Assembly: GCA_019648995.1 (NCBI GenBank)
Contig: BLXT01006233.1
Location: 1,325,020 to 1,374,379, forward strand
Length of the DNA stretch: 49,360 nt
From: Plakobranchus ocellatus
Lineage: Eukaryota; Mollusca; Gastropoda; Plakobranchidae
Direction of reading: 5' to 3'
Positions 12,916 through 23,140 of this stretch are shown one piece after another. The notes under the pieces were generated by a model that was not told the DNA's origin, searched no databases, and saw only the letters and a program-made list of their open reading frames with translations. Each line of letters starts with the position of its first letter. The stretch's first letter is position 1. A program made the translations under genes and the position numbers.

Positions 12916-13174
12916 AAAAAAAAAAAGCAAATTTTATGTCAATAACTCACAATATCTGATCCACTACTAAGCCTCTCCACATTTCTAAGCACCGAGGGTG
13001 TGTGTCTCTGGCCACATCCAAAGCATTCAACACTGGCTTCATGCTCTGGAAAGTAAAGCCTTTTCCCACATTGAGCATTTGGGCAGAAGCCTGACAGAAA
13101 TGTGGCATTATCCCTCATGGCTGTGGACCTGGTTTGATTCACATTAAGACAGAGGGGGCAATTCAATGAGCGTG
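417..13174 (-). CDS. VCPIP1: VCPIP1-like OTU deubiquitinase (15 exons, C-terminus outside window)
   Basis: Spliced minus-strand gene; introns are GT-AG and reading phase is kept across all 14 junctions. Joined exons give about 788 codons from the ATG at 13118, against roughly 1,220 residues in the human protein, so the last third lies beyond base 1. Order: N-terminal CPNAQC...CFGCGQRH zinc motif, OTU domain with DGDGHCLVHAVSRAL (Cys about residue 187) and GRNHFIPLVG (His about 322), Cys-rich stretches ending in CRCGFKHYWNGKEYD, a VPWF...SLNSNVY block, a polar charged linker, then the start of a ubiquitin-like fold (NKRIRLSLSDNRH). In vertebrates VCPIP1 binds VCP/p97 and p47, removes ubiquitin and acts in post-mitotic Golgi and ER reassembly. 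Role here is by homology. Introns 558-1164, 1315-2096, 5446-5981, 6070-6762, 6982-7596, 7709-8479, 10596-10927 and 11857-12351 show nothing beyond AT-rich sequence and short homopolymers. Confidence 0.93.
1165..1314 (-). CDS. VCPIP1: VCPIP1-like exon 14 (charged linker)
   Basis: Fifty codons, phase 0 at both ends. Encodes RQSVHREELNKSAAEKRVRG and a Gln/Lys/Glu-rich stretch, equivalent to the HKEELNMSKTER linker. Predicted disordered or coiled. Confidence 0.88.
2097..2356 (-). CDS. VCPIP1: VCPIP1-like exon 13
   Basis: Starts with GEFGSERLVQKVVDQILRQT, matching PGEFGSEILVQKVVHTILHQT, then runs into a low-complexity Ala/Gly/Ser linker and ends KAILTGLQ, like KIILTGQK. Confidence 0.93.
2808..3130. 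repeat. Degenerate ~25 bp minisatellite in VCPIP1-like intron
   Basis: Repeated degenerate units built on ATTTCTGTGAGAAAA, spaced roughly 20-30 bp apart. No coding potential of its own. Confidence 0.7.
3183..3316 (-). CDS. VCPIP1: VCPIP1-like exon 12
   Basis: Encodes LEWGG-like LMEWGGKTVKSVVPWFQ and ESLNSNVYAMAQDLVQTHFP, matching ITLEWGG...WFQ...SSLNSNVYDVAMKLV. Acceptor CCAG, donor GTAGAT, phase 1. Confidence 0.94.
3471..3713. repeat. Foldback element with 40 bp inverted arms
   Basis: Arms 3471-3510 and 3674-3713 are reverse complements with 3 mismatches in 40, enclosing about 163 bp. This is MITE-like. No clear target-site duplication was seen. It lies in the 3317-5307 intron. Confidence 0.75.
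4511..4553. repeat. (TA)n microsatellite
   Basis: Uninterrupted TA run of about 20 units, inside the 3317-5307 intron. Confidence 0.95.
4970..5302. repeat. CA-rich degenerate tandem array
   Basis: Repeats of ACACATATAACAATAC-like units (acacac, cacata, aacaat), ending next to the exon 11 donor. Short open frames across it are artefacts of the repeat. Confidence 0.7.
5308..5445 (-). CDS. VCPIP1: VCPIP1-like exon 11 (CxCG module)
   Basis: Encodes DGDRTFTKSNKCRCGFKHYW then NGKEYD, nearly identical to the DGDRTNS...KCGCGFKHFWDGKEYD stretch of VCPIP1. Donor GTTTGT is weak but keeps phase. Confidence 0.93.
5982..6069 (-). CDS. VCPIP1: VCPIP1-like exon 10
   Basis: A short exon encoding IVASYDAKQDRLVP...PTACLYCSG; CLYC supplies one half of a predicted Zn-binding site completed by CRCG in the next exon. 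Acceptor CACAG, donor GTAAGT, phase 2. Confidence 0.88.
6763..6981 (-). CDS. VCPIP1: VCPIP1-like exon 9 (Cys-rich)
   Basis: Encodes a CLDC pair followed by PGGELYDLAMSCHG and SYSFPLHS, aligned with the CLLC...PGGKLYNLAKSTHG...YSFPLNN region. Acceptor CCTAG, donor GTATGA. Confidence 0.92.
7597..7708 (-). CDS. VCPIP1: VCPIP1-like exon 8
   Basis: Encodes STYIQRLVAAMSDVFF...LLSDVHEQIF, similar to the LRLVAAMEEVF...LVADVHQYF stretch of VCPIP1. Donor GTAAGT, phase 1. Confidence 0.9.
8480..8610 (-). CDS. VCPIP1: VCPIP1-like exon 7
   Basis: Encodes RYMIQRSWGVSDIEIDRYV and RCQIGGEKILQ, corresponding to the WGV...I.KYI...CVIGG stretch after the OTU domain. Acceptor CCCAG, donor GTGAGC. Confidence 0.92.
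8681..8848. repeat. 84 bp tandem duplication
   Basis: Copies 8681-8764 and 8765-8848 differ at about two positions, so the duplication is recent. It sits in the 8611-9184 intron of the VCPIP1-like gene. Confidence 0.92.
9185..9313 (-). CDS. VCPIP1: VCPIP1-like exon 6 (OTU catalytic His)
   Basis: Spliced from phase 1. Encodes LCIAWSSMGRNHFIPLVGVK; the His in RNHFIPL is the OTU general base. It has no long frame of its own and was found from splice sites and family similarity. Confidence 0.92.
9891..9985. repeat. Hairpin with perfect 18 bp inverted arms
   Basis: CAATGCAGCATTTTATAT at 9891-9908 is perfectly inverted at 9968-9985, with a 59 bp AT-rich loop. It lies in the 9314-10411 intron, which otherwise shows nothing recognisable. 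Confidence 0.75.
10412..10595 (-). CDS. VCPIP1: VCPIP1-like exon 5 (OTU core)
   Basis: Encodes DFVDESEWTLIINECDP and GLRNIHIFGLANVLRRPIVL, the OTU core after the catalytic cysteine. Donor GTATGG, phase 1. Confidence 0.95.
10928..11104 (-). CDS. VCPIP1: VCPIP1-like exon 4 (OTU catalytic Asp/Cys)
   Basis: Exactly 59 codons, phase 0 at both ends. Carries VPVHADGDGHCLVHAVSRAL, the OTU Asp-Gly-Asp-Gly-His-Cys block with the nucleophilic cysteine, followed by ELFWHPLRVNLKQHF. The catalytic residues are intact. Confidence 0.96.
11185..11640. repeat. ~40 bp minisatellite in VCPIP1-like intron
   Basis: About eleven diverged units of the form AGAAATAGGTATGGCTCACTG plus TACAATAGGTGAGCCAGAG, some nearly identical (11340-11500). 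It fills most of the intron between the exon with the OTU cysteine and the exon before it. Confidence 0.85.
11694..11856 (-). CDS. VCPIP1: VCPIP1-like exon 3 (start of OTU domain)
   Basis: Acceptor TCAG before 11856, donor GTATTA after 11694. Encodes FDCGQLCDRAFLIDP and YGRDRSGSRIYLQDTLDQIK, conserved just before the catalytic cysteine block. Confidence 0.93.
12352..12521 (-). CDS. VCPIP1: VCPIP1-like exon 2
   Basis: Reads in phase from exon 1. Contains TNYLCTILSPLLTSYGMDKATG, which matches the conserved region before the OTU domain. Donor is GTTAGTG, phase 2. This exon has no long open reading frame of its own and was recovered by reading the minus strand between flanking exons. Confidence 0.88.
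12886..12926. repeat. (CA)n followed by poly-A
   Basis: A run of about 12 CA units then an A tract, 24 bp downstream of the exon 1 donor in transcript direction. Confidence 0.95.
12951..13174 (-). CDS. VCPIP1: VCPIP1-like exon 1 (first recognised coding exon)
   Basis: Acceptor TTTAG at 13175-13179 and donor GTGAGT after 12951. Encodes SGFCPNAQCGKRLYFP...VECFGCGQRH, matching the N-terminal zinc-binding stretch of VCPIP1. The first ATG in frame is at 13118. The exon is open in frame upstream of it and encodes a further CPLC, so a more upstream start in an unseen exon is possible. I prefer 13118 because vertebrate similarity begins about there. Confidence 0.85.
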
Positions 13175-13595
13175 CTAAAGAAAATAATATCAATTTTACC
13201 AATAATTCTCATCCTGGTGAATTTTCAAGTCAGAATCATAGTGGGACACAAAACTCACAGATACATTTTTCACACTGAATGATAGTTTTGAAATAAAACC
13301 CCTTTTTAAACACACTATCCTTTAAAGAGATATATATGTAGGTCGCAATCTTCACCACATTCATGTCACAAATTAATATAAACTAGGAGGCAATCAAGGG
13401 AAATCAATGAGATGAAGTTCAACTCTATTTAAAGTAATTGAAATGATTATTTCTTATTAGTTATTTTTCATTTGCCTAGAACATCATGCAGCTACAACAT
13501 GATCATTTCTCATTTGCCTGTGACAGAATGCAGCCACATTCTGTTGCTGACAAGACTTCAAGAGTGTGTTAGTATTTGAAACTATAATGGGGAAA

Positions 13596-13685
13596 GACAA
13601 CATCAGCCTGACAAGAATCTGAACCCCAGGTGGAAACATAAAGGTTGCTTTCCGATTGCTAGACCTTCAGACTCAACTGCGTCAA
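13596..13685 (-). repeat. tRNA-derived SINE-like relic
   Basis: On the minus strand GGTCTAGCAATCGG resembles a pol III A box, and GGGTTCAGATTC, about 35 bp further on, resembles a B box (GGTTCRANYCC). No intact tRNA cloverleaf forms, so I call it a decayed tRNA-derived repeat. Confidence 0.35.
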
Positions 13686-16600
13686 TGCAATATTTTGTTA
13701 TGAACAAAAAGACTTTAACACACAGAAAAAAGTGGCAAATAACGCTCTGAATGAATGCCAATAACCACCAAGACTATATAAATGAATGTCATGAAAAAAT
13801 GCTCTTAGCTTTCTTCAGTTTTTGTATTAAACTGAAGATGCCTAGAGAAGAAATATTTTACTTAAAACATTTTTTTTTAATATAAGCAGCCTAAAGGTGA
13901 GATGCTTTGATTTAGTTTTGCTGTTGGTTCATTTTGAAAGAACGGTTATATAATTTCTAGTTGGCTACTGTTTCCTTCTTTTTTCTTTCTATTAAAATTC
14001 AGTCGCCCTAGCGATTTTTTTACAATCCACTGGGCATTTTGTTTGCAGAGCTTCCTGATAGTGAATGAAGACATTGCTCTCTTATATTATACATGCATTA
14101 AAAACGAGACTTACTCAGTTCACTGATCCTTCACAAATAGTTTCCAGGATCAAAGAAAGATAGAATGTTGATTCTCCAGTTCCTCACATGGTAAACTTAG
14201 GATCCACAACTTTTTAATGATATCTCTTAAGTCACGCAGCTATAAATAAACAAAAAAAAGCCCGACAAAAATACAAAATATTTACATACTAATACTGCAT
14301 GAAATGTTTTTAGAAACCAATGCACATAAAATGAACAACTTTTACAAAGACTTGAAATTTTTTTTTTTAAATATGCCATATTGGAAAAAAAAAAAAAACT
14401 TTAAAAAATCAGCAAGAAACATCATTTTTCATACAAAATTATAAGTCAAATGTTGCACAGACTAAGAAAATTCAGTAATGATACATCACACTTCTGATTA
14501 AGCTTCATGCTCAACATTTCATCTAAACCAATTTTATGCTTTGCATCAAATAATAGCAATCCATTTTTCTTACTTTCCATGCGAACTGAAGTGATATGAT
14601 ATTACATCACTAGGCCTTCTCCAGTGTTGTATGTGCAGTGTCTCTATCAACTTACATGTTTTGAGGAAAATTGGCTGAAGAGAATGAGTTTTATGCATCC
14701 TTGACAGTATTTGTAAGTATTAAATGATATATTATGCCACAAGCCTCTTCAAAAGTTTATGAGAGAATTTGGATGTAAAATATTGAGGACTGTCACACCT
14801 ATACTGATATTATATGATAATGCCTGTTCCTGTCAAACAACTTATAACTTGTCATTTTGTCCTTTTATCTGTCTGTCATTTCCTTTGATTAGAGCATGCT
14901 AAGACAATAGCCTTTTCAGCTCCACAACCAAATTGTATTTTCTTTTGTCTCCTTCACTTTGGCTGCAAGCTCTACACTTTGCCTCTCTCTTTTACTATTT
15001 GATGATTTGTTCATAGAATGCTTAAAATATTTTTGACTCTTATCTTTTCATATTATTGTGTAATGGATTGGTTGAAATGTTTAGTCATCAATTAACAACA
15101 TTAGTTTTACAAACTTTTTTGATATTTGGAAATTTTCAGAATCAAAGTTTCCCTGTTTACTAATATTTTAGCTGAGCAAGATGACGCTCTAGTCCAGAAG
15201 GTGTGTCAGGCCCATATATCACTGTCAAGTGTTGCCTGCTGTTAAGTAAAGCAGGCTGGACAGGCACATTTAATCACTGATGCTGCACTGATAAAAACTG
15301 TGAAAAACCAAGGTTTAAATCCTTTTACTTCCAACCACTAGTTTTTTTCCATAGCATTAAATTTTAACATCTCTTTCCTCAGTGAGCAAAAAAGTCCAAA
15401 GAGTGAAATTTTCAATTGTGTTCTTGTAAGAGCCATATTTAAATTTGTGTTAATGCATTGTGTCTCCCAGTATCGATCAAGAAAAGTAATAATTAATCAG
15501 GGATTATGAAAAAAAGCTTCATACAGCAATTTTGGACTCTTTTTTATACCCTTTAAACTTTAAGAAAATTTTCTTTTTTTCATTCACATGCTCTTCATAT
15601 CCTGTGCAAGATAGTTCTCAATTTTATATTAATATTTCCTGGAATGAGAGGGCCAAGGATATTACGAAGTATATAATAATTAAAATTAAAAAAAAAAAAA
15701 AAAAAAAAAAAACAGCTAGAAAACATAGAACACACATCATCTCTTCTTCAAGTCACACAAATGATACCTGAATCAGGACCAGTGGCTTTTTTATCAGACA
15801 CCTCTCTCTATAGATAGAAAATGCACCTTGAGCATCCACAGTAAATTACTAGATCTATGGGTAATCACTGTCACAAACGCATCACTCCAGTTGTTTACCA
15901 AGCTCCCACACTAACAATTGTATTTAAAACTCAAGTATGTGAACACGTGACATATAATGTCATTGCACTCCACATACTTTGCGTTAAAAAGTTGGACAAC
16001 ATTAGCGCTAGTGAGTTTGTGAATTGAGAAGCAAAACTTGATGTCCTATTGAGTCTTTCACTAAATATATTGTCCCAGTTATGTGCAAAGAGTAAAAAGA
16101 TACAGCATGAATGCTAACCCTCGTAGAGCATGTGAAATTCTTAAAAGAGATAGCTAGGCCATGAGTGTTAGACTGGCATGGCTTGCTTAAGGTAAAAAAA
16201 TGGCAGAGAAGTTTGGAGTGATTTGTGGTGGTTTGCATTTAAAGTTACGATTTATCCTAGACTATTTATCATTGCAAAAGACTCTTAAAATCATGCAGGC
16301 CTTGAAAAATAAATAGTTCATTGTTTTTTCTCTTTTTTTGTCATTTTTGTTCCATTTCAAAAGCATGATTAATTTTTTTTTTTTTTCATACAGGAAATGA
16401 AGTGTATGTGTGTGTATTGCTAATGAGAAAGGGCAACTATATAGACCTAGATCTTCTGCCATGAATGGATCAGTAACTTTGCTCTAAACTTAACAGCAAC
16501 AAGACACACATGACATAGCAGCCAGCAACCGTATTTCCCACACATTCATTGTTCTAGGACTTAGTTATCATATTTTAAAGAATCATCAAGACAATGAGGC

Positions 16601-18599
16601 AGGACAAAACGCTGCCCTTCTCTTCTCACAGGGCCTCACATCACACCAATTTTATGGGGTCTAGCTGTAAAAAGCCTGTGAAATTTTTTTAGCACTTCAT
16701 TGATTGATAACTAAAAAGATTACAAAGTTATTCACAAGATCAATACTTGAATGACAGAGGAGAACTTTAGACTTTTCCAACAGGTCTAAAGCACAAACTA
16801 GTGCAGTGGCTCCCTGTTGCTGCCAGCTGGGAGGCCATCTATGTGCCAATGTACTGGCTTGCTGCATGTCCCATAGTTTCCCCATGCTCAAATTGCTATT
16901 GGCCCAGCTTGGTACTTGAATTTATTTTCAAGATTGATATACTATTCATTTGTCTTAATGTTTTTTTCAGTGGCTGTGATAATTTATTATAGCTATGATT
17001 TACATCTGTTTAAACTGATCCCTAATGTTTGTATTGAAATAATGAGAGCTATTTCCTCATGGTTCTATTCATTATTGCCCTTTGTTATCAAATGTCTGTC
17101 ACATATAAAAAAAAATGTTGTTGGTGGATTCAATCTTCGCTTACAAGTGTAATTTAATTGCTCTCAATATAATTTTACATCAGTTGATGCACATGATTGC
17201 TTCTAACTTTCATATATATCTTTGTTTTTTTATCAAATTATGTAACACCATTTTATATCTCTGTTGCCTTTAAAATTAAGTCAATAAATTTCAATGGCCG
17301 AAAATACAAATCAAATACATCGACAAATTTTATAAAATTATTTAACAGTAATAAATTTATTTTTTGTTAAATGGACTTTTATGTTGACACTTACGCGTTG
17401 CAGGTCTAAAAAATTATTATTTTTAAAACATAACCTTTTCAGGTAGTAATTAAAACAATGTTTTCAATTAGAATTAAAGCAATGCTTATTTGGCTTTGCC
17501 CTGATCTGACAGCATGACCATGGCTAGGGATTCACTTAGGCCTCATTGGATTTGCTGACTAAGCTAAAGAATGGCTAATGCAATGTTGTGATTAATTTTT
17601 AAAAATCATTCTTTTTAGATTGCATTCAGACAAAGTTTTATTGCACAATTTTCACATTTCTGTTGGATAATTTTGCCAGCTTGTTTCCAGAGCGCCACAA
17701 AACAAATGGGGAATTTGTAGTGGCAAGATTTAACCTGTTATAATTAACCAAGAAATCTCAAACCTTATAAGAGCAATCAACTCTAACCTGCCTAGGACAT
17801 GCCTTGGTTTCTTGCATTACACAGTCAGAGAGGTGCTTATAAGACAGAGGCCTAAACTCATTTCCACTGAAGGTGGCCTTCCCCTGAATCTATCTTATAT
17901 GCAAATAAAATGGAATCCAAGAACAGGCCCAATGATTTCTAGATCTAGGCCTAGATCTATTTAATTTCACAAGCTACTAATGAAATGAAGAGGTTAAAGG
18001 CCAATTTATTTTAATGTAGGTTTAAACAGTGCTACTTTCACACAATGTTTCCACAATTTTTCCCCCCGATGAATGAAGCTGCCACAGGCCAAGTTATTAT
18101 GTAAACAGTGGTACTTTCACATGATATCACCTCAAATTTTTGCCAAAAAAACATTTTCATCAGTAGCTAATGAAGGTGGTATATCTAGAACTCGTAGAAG
18201 TTGTTGGGCCTGGGACCCAATTATTCCATCATGATCTAAATCTGGAATCATGAACTAAAAGTAAGGGATAGATTTGCTCTTGCAATCTAATTCTAAAGTA
18301 GCCTAGATCTAGATATCATTCCCATAAAAGCCTCTTGATTCCATCTTGAGCCAGAATCTATATCAAGACACTAGGTTCTAGGCCTATGGCGCAGGATACA
18401 TATCGATATAGAATCAATCGATACACCTAGATCTAGACCCTTTAGATTCGTACATTCATGTGTAGATGTATAAGCCTAAATCAGTTTCTCTATTATTTTG
18501 TATTTTGAACTGATGAATGGGTATAGATCTAGATCTTGTAGGTTTGCAATGAGATGTGTGATATGGAGATTTCTTTTCAGCCTTCTTTTCCAGTATTTA

Positions 18600-19295
18600 T
18601 TTTTCTCAAAATCCCTAGGAATCACTAAGAATTCCTTGGAATCCCTAGGAAGCCCTTTGGAATTCCCTGAAAGCTTTTCTGTAAACTTCTAAAAACACAC
18701 ACCAATCATCAATTTTAATCTCAGAAGGCAAAATAACACCAACCTAAACTAAGCGGTTCTTGACCACCAATACCGAAGACAGCCTATTCCAAAATGGCGT
18801 ATTGTGTAGTGGTGGGCAATTCATTTTATGGCTCTATTTCATGTAATTTTTTACTTTTTATTGGTGCTGCTGCTACTACTACCATCATGCTGCTGCTGCT
18901 GCTGCTAATACAACTACTATTTCTTCTGCTACTGCTGCAACTATTACTGCTATAGCTATCGGTAATCCTTACCATCTGTTGTCCCTCCAAGTTATTGCAG
19001 GTTGTGTTTAATGCTTAGGCCTATTGATAAAAGATCTAGTAATACTGATGAAATGAAGTGGTTTAAGTTGATAAGGTCCGATTTAGAAATAAAACCTAAG
19101 AGATCCCAAGGAATTGTTTCATTTTTACACTACCACCACACGTTTTATTTCTAGACTCTAATTTCTAAATTGGACCTGATCAATCTAACTCACTTCATTT
19201 CATCAGTCTTGTCGGTTGGATTGGGACCGCAGACTGATGATAAGGATTACCCAGCTATCTACTGCTGCTGCTAGTAGTAGAGATAGTAGTTGTAA

Positions 19296-19333
<38 letters not shown>

Positions 19334-19530
19334 CTAGTAGTAGATCTAGATCTAGTATCAACAACAGCAACAGTGGTATTGGTAGTAGCAGCACTAATCT
19401 TAGTAATAGTAGTAGTCATAGTAGTAGCTGTACCAAAGGGCTTCCGAGGGATTTCTACCGATTCCAAGGGCTTCCCAATGATTCCTAGGAATTCCAAGGG
19501 ATTCCTAGTGATTCCTAGACATTTCTTCTT
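18600..19530. repeat. Large imperfect inverted repeat with trinucleotide blocks
   Basis: Left arm 18600-19095 and right arm 19150-19530 match as reverse complements in the same order. First come GGAATCACTAAGAATTCC-like blocks, then CTG/CTA trinucleotide runs opposite AGT/AGC runs, then GGTAATCCTTACCATC, then ACTGATGAAATGAAGTG with a GGTCCGATTTAGAAAT block. The left arm carries about 160 bp with no partner (18690-18845). Open frames giving poly-Ser or poly-Leu here are repeat artefacts. Confidence 0.8.
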
Positions 19531-20918
19531 TTCTAAGATCTAGATCTAAATATAAATCTAGGCCTACTTATTCAGTTATTGAGTTCATTCATCTACTTGG
19601 CAGTCTTGCTCTACTTATCCTTCATCCTTACCAAAAAGATCTTAAAGCTAGATCTAAATGTTAAGACTTAGATCTAGGCCTAATCTAGATCTTGCCTGTA
19701 GCAAAACATCGAAATCATGACAATGAGCGTACACTTACGGAATAGCTGATTTTCACTTCAGAGGGAAAAAAAAAAGTAAACAAAAATACTCACGATTCCA
19801 AATAAACTATAATGTAATCAAATAGACATACACATAATAGCAGCTGCGAAAAAGTTTATGATTTATTCCTGTATATCTTTTTATGCAGATGATACATTAA
19901 TATATTTATACGTAAATAATTTATCCTGTTTCAGAATGTTGTAGAGTAGTATCGTGTGCAGTAAAGGCACTCGGATAAAATCCTTTGCAGCTCGCCTCCA
20001 TGTATCTTGAGTTTTTTTTTTTATTCCCAGGCATTTCATATTCATTTGTGTGCAGTAGATAGACTGAATTTAGATAGAATGAAGTTGCGAGAAATTTAGA
20101 AAAACAATACCAGAGAGTCTGTTTAAAGTTTAAAAAAAAAGACATATTATGACTTTGAAAAGGCGTAGCACAAAAAACATGTTGGCGGGATACGACAGAT
20201 TTTCTCAGATTGTAAGGACTATTATAATATTATTTCATCTCAACAGTTTTTTTTTCTTTTTTAATATATATTTCTTGTGCAGATATCACAATGCAAGCCA
20301 AACCTGGATTGCTTGGATTTATTATGCCAACTTAGCTATATTTTATTTCCTTTTTTATATTCATTAATAAAATCACTTTTTCTTTAGTACCAACTTCTAC
20401 ATGTAAAACCTTGAGTATACACAAAATTATCAGTGTTTTTTAAATGAAGTGCTACAGAAATTAATTTAAGTCTGATAAGCTTAACAAATATTGAATAAAC
20501 CCGAAAGCGAATGCTAAGAAATTGCATTAAAGGCTGAAACCTTTATTTTCCTGAGAAAGATTTTTTTTTTTTACTCTTAAAAGGGCACCAGGCGCCCGGG
20601 GGAACATATCCAACTAACTGGATACTTACTGGGAAAAATCGAGGATGACTAAACATGTGAGACGATGGCATATGGAATGTTAAAAAGATAATTATATCAA
20701 CTTATAGAATGTGCAGAAAAGCAATGAGTTAGACTTCAATCATAGGGATGCCACGCATATAGTCTGTTATATATCCAAGAGGAAATACGTTATGTATTTT
20801 TTTCTAGTGGGATATCAATGATGCATTTCCTTTTATTGACCGAAGTTGATTAAGAACAATATATTTGAACGGAACCAAAAAATGATCAGGAAATGAACTT
20901 TTTGACCTTTGAGATGAT

Positions 20919-20933
20919 GTTTCTCCTAGCAAC
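20919..20933 (+). promoter_or_regulatory. Candidate RFX X-box
   Basis: GTTTCTCCTAGCAAC fits the X-box form RYYNYY-spacer-RRNRAC, with a strong AGCAAC right half, a weaker left half and a 3 bp spacer. It is 129 bp upstream of the ATG of the microtubule-inner-protein-like gene, a usual position for RFX sites at ciliary genes. Confidence 0.4.
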
Positions 20934-21061
20934 GTAATTGTCCTATCGCAATAGATCAAGAAAGCGAAGGCGAGATAAAAATTTATCAGGATTTTTTAAA
21001 TGTAGACATCCGTTTTATCTTTTGCTTTGTGGTGTATCTTATCTTCATTGAAATAAACAAA

Positions 21062-21178
21062 ATGCACCAAGAGGTGAAATATAGTGAACGGCAGGATGCC
21101 AAAAACTGGCAGCACACCAGTACAGGAGTAGGTCATCATTACAGACCGGGCTACTATTTTCCTGACTCGGAATTCAAG
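21062..21178 (+). CDS. MIP-like gene exon 1
   Basis: Thirty-nine codons from ATG (AAAATG context) to donor GTTTGC. Upstream in-frame sequence lacks another ATG, so this start is preferred. Contains TGVGHHYRPGYYFPDSEFK. Confidence 0.75.
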
Positions 21179-22843
21179 GTTTGCATTCAAATTATTTCGA
21201 TGTCTGGCTGATTGAACACGAGTTAAAAAAAAACACGCTTATTGTACGCTCCTCAGCGTTTAAGTTTTGTTTAATTTTTGTCGATGGTTTTTTAAAGTCA
21301 GCTTCATCATCAGATGGTTTTTAATAAGGCATTGTTATTTTTATTTCTTTTTTTTTTTTAAGCACGATAATATTAGTCTCTGAAATTACTTCAAATAAAA
21401 TTTTTATAGGAGAAAACACTGTGAGTTCTGTGCTCAATCAAATTTAGTCAAGGCTTTAAACTTCGCCATTGTTGATAGGCGTGCTAGACAAATTTGTTTG
21501 TGAGATAAGAAAATAATATAATATTTTTAATGGTGGTACCAAATGGTGAGAAAGAACGAGGACTTTTAACAGTCTAGAACTTAACCTAAACATGTTGAAA
21601 TTTTCTCCCCTAAAATGATATAAAACATGAATATTCAGGAATACATTTTGAGTTTAGTTTCAAACTTGACAGAAAGTTCTTATTTCCACCTTGCATTGTG
21701 AAAACTTGTTTTTTACACAGAGAGGGTTAATGCTTATTTTCCTGTCAACCCTTTTCAACCATTTCAATTTTTTTCCAGACACTTTTAAGAGAGCCATTGC
21801 CACCAAAACTAGCAAAAGAAGATGAAGTCACAAAAGATAAGCCTTATTTGACCACTAAAGAGTATTTTCATGATCAGAAATATCCTGGTTTGCTTTACAA
21901 AGATACTCAACATAAAAAGGCACCTGGTCATTGGAAAGTCACCTATATGAAAGATCTGACTGAGAAGGTAAAGTTTTCTGCCTCAAAGCAAAGCTAGTAG
22001 CTGTAATAACTGAAAAAGTGAGTGCAACAAACTCAACTATTCTGGCTTTGATTTTAAATTTCTATGAAGATGTTTAATTTTGTTACTTTGCTCTATTCTG
22101 CAATGTCAAAAAAAAAAAAAAGTCAATGAAAATTACCAATACGAAATTTTATTTCGTTTTACCTATCAATTTAATTTGTATGCTTCCATCATTCCCTTTA
22201 TTTGTATACTCCCCAAACATTTCAAATTTAATATATGTGTGTGTATGATAACTATCAAACTTTGAATTTACTCTGAATATTCTCATTACAATTTTTTTCT
22301 CATTCATATGCAGTAGAGTCCTCAACGGACAAACTCTGATAATTAAAAGTCTTGTTTTAGGTTATGTCATTTTCGTGTCTTGTTACTGTTTATCTTCAAA
22401 ATTTTAAACATTGCTTAATATAAACTTAATTATTTGTTTCTAGAGGGATTTATATTAAGAGGATCTCTTTGTAATTCTTTCAGTACTTTTGGAAGATGGC
22501 ATAGGCCTACCTGCTTCCACAATTCCTAGGATGATTGAAATACATAAGATCGATGCCCACAGTGCAAAAGAAAAAAAATATGACTTAAGTTACAATATTT
22601 TTTTTTATCTTTGGCTGATTTTGAATTGATATTTATTCTTGATAGCTTGGGCAAGGTGGATGGCGTCGTCCACTCACTATGGGTAACCAGCTGAGTGAAA
22701 TGAAAGCTGAGTATCAAGCTAAAAACCCAGAAGTCAAAGACAAATACAATTTTGAGGAAGTTTACAGACCACAGAACTTTTTGCTTCAAGATCACCATAA
22801 AGAGGGCCCATCAAAGGTGACCAAGTTATATCTCACCCCCCCC

Positions 22844-22885
<42 letters not shown>

Positions 22886-23073
22886 NNNNNNNNNNNNNNN
22901 NNNNNNNNNNNNNNNNNNNNNNNNNNNNNNNNNNNNNNNNNNNNNNNNNNNNNNNNNNNNNNNNNNNNNNNNNNNNNNNNNNNNNNNNNNNNNNNNNNNN
23001 NNNNNNNNNNNNNNNNNNNNNNNNNNNNNNNNNNNNNNNNNNNNNNNNNNNNNNNNNNNNNNNNNNNNNNNNN

Positions 23074-23140
<67 letters not shown>

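Larger units (their letters stand above)
13175..21061. other. Gene-poor region between VCPIP1-like and MIP-like genes
   Basis: Nearly 8 kb between two divergently oriented coding regions. I see no conserved coding exon. Contents: a SINE-like relic (13596-13685), A tracts (15686-15712), AT-rich unique sequence, clusters of CTAGATCT (18290-18560 and 19530-19700) and a large inverted repeat (18600-19530). The 5' exon and promoter of the VCPIP1-like gene should lie in the left part but could not be placed. Confidence 0.6.

Noticed and set aside
13596-13685. Possible functional tRNA gene
   Set aside because: Box-like sequences are present but no acceptor, D, anticodon and T stems pair properly, so it was kept only as a SINE-like relic.
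16697-16891. Minus-strand frame with an ankyrin-like look (QQGATALVCALDLL)
   Set aside because: Only one weak, short resemblance, no splice partners and no second repeat.
19203-19497. Open frames rich in Ser, Leu or Thr on both strands
   Set aside because: They are translations of the trinucleotide runs in the large inverted repeat, with no unique sequence or splice support.
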